Of a DNA stretch of 64,000 nt, positions 52,180-61,504 are shown piece after piece. Origin of the DNA: UBA7378 sp049611805 (GTDB lineage Bacteria; Pseudomonadota; Alphaproteobacteria; RS24); NCBI GenBank assembly GCA_049611805.1, contig JBMZAX010000004.1, positions 62,001 to 126,000 of the forward strand, read 5' to 3'. Each line of letters starts with the position of its first letter. Position 1 is the first letter of the stretch. The position numbers were made by a program, and so were the translations under genes. Below the pieces are notes generated by a model that was not told the DNA's origin, searched no databases, and saw nothing but the letters and a program-made list of their open reading frames with translations.

Positions 52180-52926
52180 TTAGCGCGCGCGTGCGGCGGC
52201 CCGGAACGAAGTTATCATGTCGCGAATGCCGCCATCGATGGTTTCCCAATCCGACAAATAAGCGCGCTTGAAGCTGTAATTTGCCTGCGCCGTGCGGCCA
52301 AGGTCGTAACTGCTTTCGCATGTCGGGCTTGGCGTGTCGACGGTATCGCAAATAAACAGGGGCGGCGCGAGCCGCTTGGCGCGCGGGCCCACGGGCAGGG
52401 CGCGAAACAATTCTTTGCCGGCATAGGGTGTGTCGGGCCGGAATTTGAAAAGCTGAAGCCCGTCATCGCGCACGTCGCCTGACCCAAGAACAAACGGGCT
52501 GAGCATATCTTCAAAAATGCGCCGTTCGGGCAGGGGGCGCTCGCTGGCCCGCAAGGTGATAATCACCAGCGGGGACGCCGCATCAACTCGCAGAAACTCC
52601 TTGTCGCGTTCGCGCGCATAGGGTTTGAGGTCAGGCAAGAGCGCGTGCAATTCGACAAAATTTTGCGCCTTTTGCGCCCGCGTTTGCGCCGAACGGGTGT
52701 AATGCGCGGGAATAGCAAACAGCGTGCCGCCCACCTCGACACGCACACGGTGCCAGTCATTGGTGGGCTGATAGGCTTCGTATTTGTTCTGTAGCGCATT
52801 GGGTTTGAGCGACAGCCACAGGCCGATCAAGATAGCGACAATGAACACACCAAGGCCGAAAAAAAACAAACGCCAGACCGGTCCCTCGCCTTCGGGGAAT
52901 ATGCGCGACATTTTGGACATCAACAT
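52180..52926 (-). CDS. Single-pass membrane protein, unknown
   Basis: 248 residues with one helix (about 19-40, RLFFFGLGVFIVAILIGLWL) near the N-terminus, leaving a soluble domain likely in the periplasm. Two cysteines (FICDTVD, PTCESSY) may form a disulfide. I do not recognise the family; conservation elsewhere cannot be judged here. It converges on DUF3126 (12-base gap) and diverges from the gamma-carbonic anhydrase gene. Confidence 0.7.
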   Translation of the reverse strand: MLMSKMSRIFPEGEGPVWRLFFFGLGVFIVAILIGLWLSLKPNALQNKYEAYQPTNDWHRVRVEVGGTLFAIPAHYTRSAQTRAQKAQNFVELHALLPDLKPYARERDKEFLRVDAASPLVIITLRASERPLPERRIFEDMLSPFVLGSGDVRDDGLQLFKFRPDTPYAGKELFRALPVGPRAKRLAPPLFICDTVDTPSPTCESSYDLGRTAQANYSFKRAYLSDWETIDGGIRDMITSFRAAARAR

Positions 52927-52995
52927 TCTTTCACTCTCGACACTGGCAGTTTAACCGCTACCATAGAGATAGCATTTTGGGGGGAGAGAAGAAAC

Positions 52996-53523
52996 ATGGC
53001 GATTTATGCTCTGGGAGATGTGGCACCTGTTTTACCGGAAAGTGGCAATTATTGGGTGGCACCGGATGCCCAAGTTATGGGTCGCATCATCTTGCACGAA
53101 AATGCCAGCGTCTGGTTCGGTGCCGTGTTGCGTGGTGACAATGACCCGATCATTATCGGCGAAAATTCCAATGTTCAGGACGGTGCCGTACTGCATACCG
53201 ATATTGGGTGCCCGCTGACGTTGGGCGCGAATGTGACCGTCGGCCATCAGGCCATGTTGCACGGCTGTACGGTCAGCGATAACAGCCTGATCGGGATCGG
53301 TGCGACGGTGCTGAACGGGGCGAAAATCGGCCGAAACTGCCTGATTGGTGCGCATGCGCTGGTCGGCGAGGGCAAGGAAATCCCTGATAATTCCATGGTG
53401 CTGGGCATGCCCGGCAAAGTTGTGCGTGAGCTTGGCGAAGAAAATGAAAAAATGATGCTCGCATCCGCCAATATTTATGTCGAAAACTGGAAACGGTTTA
53501 AAGAAACTCTGAAGGAAATATAA
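52996..53523 (+). CDS. Gamma-carbonic anhydrase-family protein
   Basis: 175 residues of left-handed beta-helix hexapeptide repeats. Zinc-ligand histidines appear in DGAVLHTD, NVTVGHQAMLHGC; RGDNDPI and NVQDGAVLH are standard for the YrdA/PaaY/gamma-CA group. Whether it has anhydrase activity is not predictable from sequence. GGGGAGA precedes the ATG by 8 bases. It precedes the GMC oxidoreductase by 2 bases. Confidence 0.92.
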   Translation: MAIYALGDVAPVLPESGNYWVAPDAQVMGRIILHENASVWFGAVLRGDNDPIIIGENSNVQDGAVLHTDIGCPLTLGANVTVGHQAMLHGCTVSDNSLIGIGATVLNGAKIGRNCLIGAHALVGEGKEIPDNSMVLGMPGKVVRELGEENEKMMLASANIYVENWKRFKETLKEI

Positions 53524-53525
53524 AA

Positions 53526-55169
53526 ATGATAGAGCAGGCAGATTACATTATCGTAGGTGCGGGCAGCGCGGGCTGTGTGCTTGCGGGGCGGTTGAGCGAA
53601 GACGAAAACACCTCCGTATTGCTTCTGGAAGCGGGCGGTAAAGACAAAAATCTGTTCATCCATATGCCGGCGGGGTATTCGCAGCTTGTGCCGGAGAGCA
53701 ATGACCAAAATTACGGGTTTGAAACCGAGGCCGAGCCCAATCTCGGCGGGCGGCAAATGTACTGGCCGCGCGGACGCGGCTGGGGCGGCTCATCGTCGAT
53801 CAATGCGATGGTTTATATTCGCGGCAATGCCTATGATTACGACCATTGGAGCCAGCTGGGCAATCAGGGCTGGTCGTATGAAAGCGTGTTGCCCTATTTC
53901 AAACGCGCGGAAGATTTTTCCGGCGACGGCGATGAAGAATATCACGGCCATGGTGGGCCTTTGAGCGTTCAAAAATCCAACCGCACCAATGACGAATTGC
54001 TCGATGTGTTTGTCGAGGCCGGCCAGCAGGCGGGCATTCCCTTCACCAAGGACTTTAACGGCAAAAGCCAAGAAGGTGTGTCGCGCTATGAGCATACGAT
54101 ACGCGGCTCAAAGCGGTGCAGTGCCGCGCGCGGCTATCTGTATCCTGCCCTAAAGCGGAAAAACCTGCACACGCAGACGGATGTGACGGTCGAACGCATT
54201 GAATTTGAAGGCAAAAAAGCCACCGGCGTCACCTTCTCACTGAAGGGCAAAAGCGTCACGGTAAGGGCGAACAGGGAAGTTATTTTGTCGGCGGGTGCGC
54301 TCAATTCGCCGCAAATTATGCTGCGCAGTGGCGTCGGCCCGGCAGATGAGATTAAACCGCACGGGCTGGACGTCGTGCATGAGCTGGCCGGGGTGGGGCG
54401 CAATCTGCAAGACCATTACGGGGTTGTCAGTCAATTTGCCTGCACCCAACCGGTAACCCTGCACCGCTCGGCGGCATGGTGGCGCACACAACTTGCCGGC
54501 GTGCAATATCTTCTGTTTGGCAAGGGCGATGCGTCTTTTCCGCCGACAGCGGCGGGCGCGTTTTTCAAATCGAGCGACGAAAAAGCCGTGTGCGACATGC
54601 AAATCCACTATGTATCGGTCGCCGTGCCGGATGTGCACGGGCGTTCCGACATTCCGACCTCGCACGGCTTTTCATCAATCGTTTATGGCTGCCGCCCCGA
54701 AAGTCGCGGGCATTTGGGGCTGAAATCGGCCAGCCCTGACGATGCACCGGCGATTTATCCGAATTATCTGGCCGTCGAGCAGGATGTGATTGATATTCGC
54801 AACGGTTTCCGCAAGACGCGCGATATTTTCCTGCAAAAAGCCTTTGACCCTTATCGCGGCGAGCAGATGAAACCGTCGCGCGATGTCAATGTCGACAATG
54901 ATGACGAGCTTGATGCGTGGATCCGGGCAACCGGCGAGACGCTGTATCATCCGGTCGGCACATGCAAAATGGGCAATGACAAAATGGCCGTGACCAATGA
55001 GCATGGGCAGGTGCATGGGGTTGCGGGCTTGCGCGTGGTTGACGCCTCGCTCATGCCGACGCTGATTAGCGGCAACACCAATGCGCCGACCATTATGATG
55101 GCCGAGAAGATATCGGATCACATTCGCGGGCGTAATTTCCTGTCGCCACAGCAAATCGCGGCAGAATAA
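53526..55169 (+). CDS. GMC-family flavin alcohol/choline dehydrogenase
   Basis: 547 residues. FAD site YIIVGAGSAGCVLAGRLSED near 8-27; GMC signature 1 region WPRGRGWGGSSSINAMVYIRG near 75-100; signature 2 LSAGALNSPQIMLRSGVGP near 255-275; and C-terminal HPVGTCKMG with the catalytic His, then HGVAGLRVVDASLMPTLISGNTNAPT. It oxidises an alcohol (choline, aliphatic or PEG-like). Its stop overlaps the next ATG (TAATG), so it is coupled to a DsbA-fold isomerase. Confidence 0.93.
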   Translation: MIEQADYIIVGAGSAGCVLAGRLSEDENTSVLLLEAGGKDKNLFIHMPAGYSQLVPESNDQNYGFETEAEPNLGGRQMYWPRGRGWGGSSSINAMVYIRGNAYDYDHWSQLGNQGWSYESVLPYFKRAEDFSGDGDEEYHGHGGPLSVQKSNRTNDELLDVFVEAGQQAGIPFTKDFNGKSQEGVSRYEHTIRGSKRCSAARGYLYPALKRKNLHTQTDVTVERIEFEGKKATGVTFSLKGKSVTVRANREVILSAGALNSPQIMLRSGVGPADEIKPHGLDVVHELAGVGRNLQDHYGVVSQFACTQPVTLHRSAAWWRTQLAGVQYLLFGKGDASFPPTAAGAFFKSSDEKAVCDMQIHYVSVAVPDVHGRSDIPTSHGFSSIVYGCRPESRGHLGLKSASPDDAPAIYPNYLAVEQDVIDIRNGFRKTRDIFLQKAFDPYRGEQMKPSRDVNVDNDDELDAWIRATGETLYHPVGTCKMGNDKMAVTNEHGQVHGVAGLRVVDASLMPTLISGNTNAPTIMMAEKISDHIRGRNFLSPQQIAAE

Positions 55170-55795
55170 TGGTTCACTTTGAATTTTACTTCGATATTTC
55201 AAGCCCTTGGACGTATTTGGCGTTTTCGCGGGTCGAGGCCATTGCCGAAAAATGCGGCGTTGATATTGACTGGAAGCCCATTTTGGTCGGCGGCGTGTTC
55301 AACAGTGTGAACGAAACCGTTTACGAACAACGCGCCAATCCGCACCCCGTCAAAGGCCGCTATTATGTCAAGGATTTGCAGGACTGGGCGCAATTTTGCG
55401 GCATTGAAATCGGCGCGCCGCCGGTGTTTCCCGTGCGCGCGGTGAACCTCATGCGCGCCGCGCTGGTTGCGCTGGATGCAGGCTGCCTGCCTGATTTTTC
55501 ACGCGCGGCCTTTCACGCCTATTGGGGCGAATTGCGCGACGTCAGCCTGCCGGAAGAATTGGCGCAAATCTGCACCAAGGTCGGGCTGGATCCAAAGGAA
55601 ATTGCCGAGAAAATCAACAGCGATGACATTAAGGGCCGCTTGCGGGCCAATACGGAAGAACTTGTCGCGCGCGGCGGCTTCGGGTCGCCGACCATGTTCA
55701 TCAACGGCGCGGATATGTATTTCGGCAATGACCGCCTGCCATTGGTGGAAGCTGCGCTTGCCCGCGCGGTGCAGGCAGAAAACCAGAGCCAATGA
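55169..55795 (+). CDS. 2-hydroxychromene-2-carboxylate isomerase-like (DsbA fold)
   Basis: 208 residues. FYFDISSPWTYLAFSRVEAI opens the kappa-class GST/HCCA isomerase fold with the conserved Ser (SPW) at the GSH site; FPVRAVNLMRAAL and a C-terminal GSPTMFINGADMYFGNDRLP complete it. The Nah pathway enzyme isomerises a chromene carboxylate; family members elsewhere take other substrates. It is coupled to the GMC gene before it (TAATG) and rhomboid after it (ATGA). Confidence 0.87.
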   Translation: MVHFEFYFDISSPWTYLAFSRVEAIAEKCGVDIDWKPILVGGVFNSVNETVYEQRANPHPVKGRYYVKDLQDWAQFCGIEIGAPPVFPVRAVNLMRAALVALDAGCLPDFSRAAFHAYWGELRDVSLPEELAQICTKVGLDPKEIAEKINSDDIKGRLRANTEELVARGGFGSPTMFINGADMYFGNDRLPLVEAALARAVQAENQSQ

Positions 55796-56571
55796 GCCGG
55801 GATGACATGCCGCCGACCCCGCGCGAACCGGCGTTTCGCGTGCCGCGCGTCATTGTTTTTCTGGCCGCGATAATTTTGACCTTCCAGCTCATCATGCAAT
55901 TTGCCGACAGGCCGCTGACACTGGCGCTTATCGTTGAAATGGCGCTGTTTCCGGCGCGGTTTTTTGCCGAAAATATGGGCAATTTGCCCGGCGGTTTGGG
56001 GCAGGGCCTTTTCTCGCTGGTGTCATACGGGTTTTTGCATGGCGGCTGGTCGCATTGTGTGATCAATCTGGTCTGGTTGCTGGCTTTCGGCGCACCCGTG
56101 GCGCGGCGTCTGGGCGCGCGGCGGTTTCTGGTTTTATATCTGGCGTGTATTGTTATTGGCGGTCTGGTGCAGGTTTTCAGTGCCGGCGAGGAAGCTTGGC
56201 TGGTGCCGATTATCGGCGCATCGGCGGGGGTTTCCGGCATGATGGGGGCGGCCGCGCGCTTTGCTTTTCCCGAAACGCGCTGGCTTGACCCCGCAACCGC
56301 GGCACAGCGGCGGCGTCTCCTGCCAATCTCGCAAGTGCCCAAGCGCCGCCCCGTTATGATGTTTATCGCCGTTTGGGTTGTCATTAATGTGGCGTTCGGG
56401 CTGGCCGGGCCTTTGGCTACGGGCACAATGTCGGCGAACATTGCGTGGCAGGCGCATTTGGGCGGGTTTTTTGCCGGTCTTCTGCTGATCGGCTTGATTG
56501 AAAAACCGCCCCTGTCGCCCTCCGGTGGCCCCGGAAATGTTGATTATGGCGACTGGAAAGACCGCGCCTGA
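55792..56571 (+). CDS. Rhomboid-family intramembrane serine protease
   Basis: 259 residues with about six hydrophobic segments. The catalytic Ser144 lies in GASAG (142-146), and His222 in WQAHLGGFFAG; HGGWSHCVIN gives the His83/His88/Asn92 motif of the second helix. All active-site residues are present, so it is likely an active protease. A connecting loop near 165-185 is long and basic. The ATG overlaps the isomerase stop. Confidence 0.9.
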   Translation: MSRDDMPPTPREPAFRVPRVIVFLAAIILTFQLIMQFADRPLTLALIVEMALFPARFFAENMGNLPGGLGQGLFSLVSYGFLHGGWSHCVINLVWLLAFGAPVARRLGARRFLVLYLACIVIGGLVQVFSAGEEAWLVPIIGASAGVSGMMGAAARFAFPETRWLDPATAAQRRRLLPISQVPKRRPVMMFIAVWVVINVAFGLAGPLATGTMSANIAWQAHLGGFFAGLLLIGLIEKPPLSPSGGPGNVDYGDWKDRA

Positions 56572-56642
56572 CCCCTCACGATTCTTGATAACTGCGTCAA
56601 GCTGTCGCATACTGTCAGGTGTAAGAAAAACAGGGGCTAAAC

Positions 56643-57074
56643 ATGACAATAAGAAATATTTTGCAGCGTAAAGGTTCCAGTGTCATTGCCATAGACTCGC
56701 GGGCCACTGTGCGTGATGCCGTTAAAACGATGGATATTCACCGTATCGGTGCTCTGGTTATTCAGGGCTCTGCGGGGGCGTGTAATGGTATATTCACCGA
56801 GCGTGATGTAATGCGGGCTCTGGCCAGCAGAGACGCACTCATTCTGGACGATCCGATCGAAAAGCACATGACGGAGCGCCCTCAGAGCATCTCCCCCGAT
56901 ACACCGGTGGAAGAGGCAATGGAAATCATGACCGAGCGGCGTTTTCGACATTTGCCGGTCATGCAAAATGACCGGCTGTGCGGCATTGTGTCGATCGGTG
57001 ATTTGGTGAATTACCGTATTCACCAGACCGAGCGCGAAGCCGAGGCGCTGAAATCCTACATTCGTAGCGGATAG
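56643..57074 (+). CDS. Tandem CBS-domain protein
   Basis: 143 residues made almost entirely of two CBS domains: VIAIDSRATVRDAVKTMDIHRIGALVI (about 15-42) and RPQSISPDTPVEEAMEIMTERRFRHLPVM (about 80-108), each with an ITER/SIGDLV-type end (IFTERDVMR, GIVSIGDLVNY). Such stand-alone proteins sense adenine nucleotides or similar ligands. The partner is unknown. AGGGG lies upstream of the ATG. Confidence 0.9.
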   Translation: MTIRNILQRKGSSVIAIDSRATVRDAVKTMDIHRIGALVIQGSAGACNGIFTERDVMRALASRDALILDDPIEKHMTERPQSISPDTPVEEAMEIMTERRFRHLPVMQNDRLCGIVSIGDLVNYRIHQTEREAEALKSYIRSG

Positions 57075-57084
57075 GCGAAAAAGA

Positions 57085-57561
57085 CTATAATTTGGTGGGG
57101 TTGGGCGCGTCGCCATAAACGGCAAGCGGGTCAAAGACTTTCTCTGTTTCTTCGAAAGTCAATGTGACCGGCGCATCCGGCAGGTCGCCTGTCGGCAAAG
57201 AGCGGTAAAAACACGACCTGTAGCCGACATGGCAACTGGCGCCATTGCCGCCGACGCGCACGCGCAACCACACGCAATCCTGATCGTCGTCAATACGCAT
57301 TTCGACAATGTTTTGCACCAGACCGCTGGTTGCGCCCTTGTGCCAAATGGCCTCGCGCGAGCGGCTGAAATAATGCGCTTCGCCCGTCTCAATCGTGCGG
57401 CGCAGGGCTTCTTCATTCATAAAGCCGTGCATTAGAAGCTCACCGCTTTCGAAATCGGTGGTGACGGCGGGTATCAGGCCGCGATCATCAAATTTCGGGG
57501 CAAGTTCAACGCCTTCTTCAACCTGTTCGACCGTGGCGCGCTCTGCAAAGGGTCCGCTCAT
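57085..57561 (-). CDS. hisI: Phosphoribosyl-AMP cyclohydrolase
   Basis: 158 residues. The metal-binding DCVWLRVRVGGNGASCHVGYRSCFYRS near 95-120 carries the conserved Asp and Cys ligands; FMNEEALRRTIETGEAHYFSRSR and LWHKG-like IWHKGATSG are the other signatures. It opens the purine ring in histidine synthesis. GAGG lies 5 bases before the ATG. It follows folE by 44 bases on the same strand. Confidence 0.95.
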   Translation of the reverse strand: MSGPFAERATVEQVEEGVELAPKFDDRGLIPAVTTDFESGELLMHGFMNEEALRRTIETGEAHYFSRSREAIWHKGATSGLVQNIVEMRIDDDQDCVWLRVRVGGNGASCHVGYRSCFYRSLPTGDLPDAPVTLTFEETEKVFDPLAVYGDAPNPTKL

Positions 57562-57605
57562 AACGTCCTCAAATTCGGATAGTGATTTGAGAAAACCTTA
57601 TAGTG

Positions 57606-58232
57606 CTAGCCGCCAATCATGGCAAGGAAGCGCGCTTCCATACGCGGGTCTTCCGCGAAAACCCCGGTAAACTGCGTGGTGATGGTGGCGACATCGGGCT
57701 TTTTGATACCGCGCGTTGTCATGCACTGGTGTTTGGCGTCAACCAGAATGGCGACACCGGCCGGCTCAAGCACACGCTGGATGCAATCCACCACTTGCGC
57801 GGTCATGGTTTCCTGCGTTTGCAGGCGTTTGGCGAAAATTTCAATAACCCGCGCCAGCTTGGAAATGCCGACAACTTTGTCGACCGGCATATAGGCAATA
57901 TGCACCTTGCCGAGAATGGCGACCATGTGATGCTCGCAATGGCTTTCCAGCGCGATATCGCGCAACATGACCATATCGTCATAGCCTTCGACATCCTCAA
58001 AAGTGCGTCCCAGCACTTCTTCCGGGTCTTCCTCATAACCGGCGAAAAACTCGGTATAGGCGTTGACAACGCGCTTGGGCGTATCCACCAGCCCTTCGCG
58101 GTCCGGATTGTCACCGGCCCATGAAATGAGGGTACGGACGGCTGCTTCGGCTTCTTCGCGTGAAGGTTTTTCCACTTTTACATCCCGTTCTCTAACTACC
58201 GGCGTTTTGCTGCCGTCGACTATTGCATCCAT
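57606..58232 (-). CDS. folE: GTP cyclohydrolase I
   Basis: 208 residues from ATG 58232; an ATG two codons earlier sits only one base after GAGG, so 58232, with a 7-base gap, fits better. Zinc ligands are in SHCEHHM-type SHCEHHMVAI (Cys/His) near 100 and HQCMTTRG (Cys) near 170; GKVHIAYMPVDKVVGISKLAR is the family signature. It starts folate (and possibly monapterin) synthesis; folB and a FolM-like gene are also in this window. Confidence 0.96.
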   Translation of the reverse strand: MDAIVDGSKTPVVRERDVKVEKPSREEAEAAVRTLISWAGDNPDREGLVDTPKRVVNAYTEFFAGYEEDPEEVLGRTFEDVEGYDDMVMLRDIALESHCEHHMVAILGKVHIAYMPVDKVVGISKLARVIEIFAKRLQTQETMTAQVVDCIQRVLEPAGVAILVDAKHQCMTTRGIKKPDVATITTQFTGVFAEDPRMEARFLAMIGG

Positions 58233-58238
58233 TGTCAT

Positions 58239-58583
58239 GCCTCGTATGCGGGAAATACGTCCCGGTATTCGCCAGGCATCAGCAGAGATACCCGAATGTG
58301 TTCAAGCCCCTGCAGGTCATCGCCTTATGCCATGATACGTTGAAAACGCCGCCTCATCAATTTTGCATAAGGTTTTGCATTTATGCAGAAACCATTTGCA
58401 ATATAGCCTACCTGCCTCAAAAGACGAAGTGGCAAACGGTGCAGATGGGCAGCACCCCCGTCGCAGCCTTTTCCTATTACGCAAGCATTTGCATGTCGGA
58501 TTAAATTTGGTGCCGAAAACACAACTTGCCGCGTGTTCCGACGCGAATTATGGTGCGCCAAAGCACCGTTAATGGAAACCTTC
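58239..58583. other. Noncoding gap between divergent folE and cysS
   Basis: 345 bases. The middle is AT-rich with repeated TTGCA-like text (gcataaggttttgcatttatgc and tttgcaatatagcc). I see no gene, terminator or clear promoter, though both flanking genes must be transcribed from it. Confidence 0.6.
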
Positions 58584-59951
58584 ATGCACCGGCTCTTTTT
58601 GCATAATAATCTCACCCGCGAGAAGAGCGCGTTTCAGCCTGCAAATGCTGAACGCGTTACGGTTTATGTATGCGGGCCAACGGTTTACGGCCCCGCGCAT
58701 ATCGGCAATGCGCGCCCCGCCGTGGTGTTTGATGTGTTGGTGCGGCTGTTGCGCGCGCTTTATCCGGCTGTCAGCTATGCCCGCAATATCACCGATATTG
58801 ACGACAAAATAAACGCGGCGGCGGCAGAAGAGGGCGTCGATATCAAGGTCATTACCGACCGATATCGGGCCAAATATCACGAAGATATGGCCGCGCTTGG
58901 GGTTGCGCCGCCCGATATTGAGCCGCACGCGACCGAGCATATTGACGATATTATCGCTATGATTAACGAACTGATTGCCCGCGACGCCGCTTATGAAGCC
59001 GAGGGCCATGTGCTGTTCGATGTTACCCAAGACGCAGAATATGGCTCGCTGGCGCGCCGTGCCCGCGAAGACATGCTGGCCGGCGCGCGGGTCGAAATTG
59101 CCCCTTACAAGCGCGATGCCGGAGATTTTGTGCTGTGGAAACCCTCAAGCGATGATCTGCCCGGCTGGGACAGCCCGTGGGGGCGCGGGCGTCCGGGCTG
59201 GCATATTGAATGCTCGGCCATGATTGCCCATCATTTCGGGCCGACGATTGACATTCATGGCGGCGGCGTGGATTTGCAGTTTCCCCATCACGAAAACGAA
59301 TGCGCGCAAAGCCGGTGTGCCCATAATGCGCCGCTGGCGCGCTATTGGCTGCATAATGGCATGTTGAACATGGCCGGCGAGAAAATGTCGAAATCGCGCG
59401 GCAATATCAAGCTGGTGGACGAATTGCTGGCCGATTATCCGGGCGAGGCGGTGCGCCTTGCGCTGTTGCAGGGACATTACAGACAGCCGCTTGATTTCAC
59501 CACCGACCTGCTGGACCAGTCCGTGCGCAGTCTTGACCGTCTCTATACGGTGCTGCGCACGCATGGCGATATTGAGGCCGCGCCGCAAGCGGCACCGGAT
59601 GCGTTTATGCAGGCTGTTTGCGATGATCTGAACACGCCCAAGGCCATGGCCGAGCTTTTCGCGCTGGCAAAACACGCCGACACGCCCGATGGCAAGGGGC
59701 AATTGCTGGCCGCCGCGCGCATTTTGGGGCTGTTGCAGGCCGAGCCTGAGGCCTGGTTTGCCGCCGATATGGAAGGGGTTGATGTCGCGCGCATTGACGA
59801 ATTGATTGCCAAGCGCGCCAAAGCCCGCGCGGCGCGCGATTTTGATGCCGCCGATGCCGCGCGCGATGCGCTTGCCGATATGGGGGTGAGCATTGAAGAC
59901 ACGCCCGACGGGACAATATGGCGTCTCGCGCCGACACGCGGCACGCGCTAA
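58584..59951 (+). CDS. cysS: Cysteine--tRNA ligase
   Basis: 455 residues from ATG 58584 (MHRLFLHNNLTREK), with GGAA 8 bases upstream; an ATG four codons earlier is possible. Class I motifs: GPTVYGPAHIGNARP (HIGN) near 29-43 and KMSKSRGN (KMSKS) near 270. Zinc ligands in VCGPTV and the later ECSAM and HHENECAQS. The C-terminal DALR-like domain ends short. It charges tRNA-Cys. Confidence 0.97.
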   Translation: MHRLFLHNNLTREKSAFQPANAERVTVYVCGPTVYGPAHIGNARPAVVFDVLVRLLRALYPAVSYARNITDIDDKINAAAAEEGVDIKVITDRYRAKYHEDMAALGVAPPDIEPHATEHIDDIIAMINELIARDAAYEAEGHVLFDVTQDAEYGSLARRAREDMLAGARVEIAPYKRDAGDFVLWKPSSDDLPGWDSPWGRGRPGWHIECSAMIAHHFGPTIDIHGGGVDLQFPHHENECAQSRCAHNAPLARYWLHNGMLNMAGEKMSKSRGNIKLVDELLADYPGEAVRLALLQGHYRQPLDFTTDLLDQSVRSLDRLYTVLRTHGDIEAAPQAAPDAFMQAVCDDLNTPKAMAELFALAKHADTPDGKGQLLAAARILGLLQAEPEAWFAADMEGVDVARIDELIAKRAKARAARDFDAADAARDALADMGVSIEDTPDGTIWRLAPTRGTR

Positions 59952-59960
59952 TATAAGCCG

Positions 59961-60404
59961 ATGGTGAACGAGCTATACAATCAGCGGATTTTGCAGCTTG
60001 CCGCGGAAGTGCCGCATCTGGGGCGTCTGGCCGAACCGGGCGCGCAAGCCGATGCCGTGTCGCGCCTGTGCGGGTCGCGGGTGCATGTCGAATTAAGCCT
60101 CGGCGCTGATGGCCGCGTCACGGATTTTGCCCATGAATTGCAGGCCTGCGCGCTGGGTCAGGCGTCAAGCTCGGTTATGGCGCGCGAAATTATCGGCAGT
60201 TCGGCCAAAGACCTGCACGCGGTTGCCGAACAAATGCGCGCCATGCTCAAGGAAAACGGGCCGGTGCCGAGCCTGCCCGACCGGCCGGAGAAATGGAAAG
60301 ATTTGGAAGTACTGACGCCGGTGCGTGACTTTCCCAATCGACACGCCTCGACATTGCTGACTTTCGATGCGGTTGAGGATTGCTTGAACCAGCTGGGGGT
60401 CTGA
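59961..60404 (+). CDS. IscU/NifU-like iron-sulfur scaffold protein
   Basis: 147 residues. Cys37 (RLCGSR), Cys63 (QACALGQASSSVM) and Cys141 (EDCLNQL) are arranged as in NifU_N/IscU scaffolds, though the third is much nearer the C-terminus than in E. coli IscU (Cys106). No isc or suf genes are adjacent. The family is common in alphaproteobacteria as a stand-alone gene, often close to yidD or folE, with unclear role. Confidence 0.85.
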   Translation: MVNELYNQRILQLAAEVPHLGRLAEPGAQADAVSRLCGSRVHVELSLGADGRVTDFAHELQACALGQASSSVMAREIIGSSAKDLHAVAEQMRAMLKENGPVPSLPDRPEKWKDLEVLTPVRDFPNRHASTLLTFDAVEDCLNQLGV

Positions 60405-60450
60405 CCTAAAATTTTCCTATCAGCCGAAAACAAGAAAAAGGATGTGCTGG

Positions 60451-61431
60451 ATGAAAAAGTGGCAAGGCTTTATCAAGCCCGAAAAAATGGATTTTTCAGA
60501 AGGTTGGGATAGTGAGGGCGACTTTGATGATTGGTTGTCATCTGCGGGGCTGGACTGGCTGGAAGATGCGACAGGGATAGAAATCCTTAAGGACACAATC
60601 AAAAAGCAGGATCGGGTGGAAAGTTTTGCCGCTGATGTGGTTGCTGAAAATGACACCGGCGAAATCGTCATCATTGAAAACCAGCGAAACCAGACCGACC
60701 ACGACCATTTGGGCAAACTGCTGACCTATGCGGCCGGCTTGACGACGGATGCCCCCGGCTGTCATCTGGTTTGGATTTCAGAAAACATTCATCCGGCCCA
60801 CAGAGCCGCTCTTGACTGGTTGAACACCCATACCGACACAAACATCAGTTTTTTCGGTCTTGAAATCAGCTTGCAGAAATTCGGGGACAACCTGTCACCG
60901 GAACTCAAGGTTGTTTGCAGTCCGAATGACTGGTCGCGCATGGAGAAGAAAAAGGCAACAGGCGAACTGAGCGGCCCACAGAAAATCAGACTGAAATTTT
61001 GGAAGTATCTTTTGGGGTGTTTCTCTGAAAAAGGGATCACCATGTTTAAAAACAGAAAACCTTCAGAGGATAATTGGTTGGATGCGGGGGCGGGGATTTC
61101 CGGATTTAGTTGGAGTTTGGATCTTTTACAAAATGAAATTCGCGTCAGACTTGTGATGCAAAGTGAAAAGGAAATCAGCGAGCATATTTTTGGGTATCTT
61201 CAAGATCGCCGCGAGGATATTGAGACGGTATTTGGGGAGGATCTGGAATGGGCATCTCCGGAAGGAAAAAAACGCAGCGTCATCGGCGTGATCAAAGAGA
61301 TTGAAGACGGCTTTGATGAGGCGTGTTGGGAGGAATTGGTTGGCTGGATGGCTGACAGGTTCAAGCGGCTTGAGAAGGCGGTGGGGCCATATTTGCGTGA
61401 GGCAAAAAAAGACTGGGACGCGCAGGCGTAA
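60451..61431 (+). CDS. DUF4268 protein with PD-(D/E)XK nuclease-like N-domain
   Basis: 326 residues from ATG 60451, with AAGGA 9 bases upstream; an ATG three codons earlier overlaps that site. ESFAADVVAENDTGEIVIIENQRNQTDHDHLGKL resembles a nuclease core, with Asp in the ADVVAE strand and a Glu-X-Gln in place of the usual ExK. DUF4268 follows, and the C-terminus is helical. It has lower GC than its neighbours and a solitary position, as expected of an acquired gene. A defence role is possible but unproven. Confidence 0.7.
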   Translation: MKKWQGFIKPEKMDFSEGWDSEGDFDDWLSSAGLDWLEDATGIEILKDTIKKQDRVESFAADVVAENDTGEIVIIENQRNQTDHDHLGKLLTYAAGLTTDAPGCHLVWISENIHPAHRAALDWLNTHTDTNISFFGLEISLQKFGDNLSPELKVVCSPNDWSRMEKKKATGELSGPQKIRLKFWKYLLGCFSEKGITMFKNRKPSEDNWLDAGAGISGFSWSLDLLQNEIRVRLVMQSEKEISEHIFGYLQDRREDIETVFGEDLEWASPEGKKRSVIGVIKEIEDGFDEACWEELVGWMADRFKRLEKAVGPYLREAKKDWDAQA

Positions 61432-61504
61432 CCCCTAATCCACAAGCCAGCTTATCCGGCGGAGCTTTTCTTCGGCCCAAGAAAGCAGGGACATGGCGTC
61501 ACCT

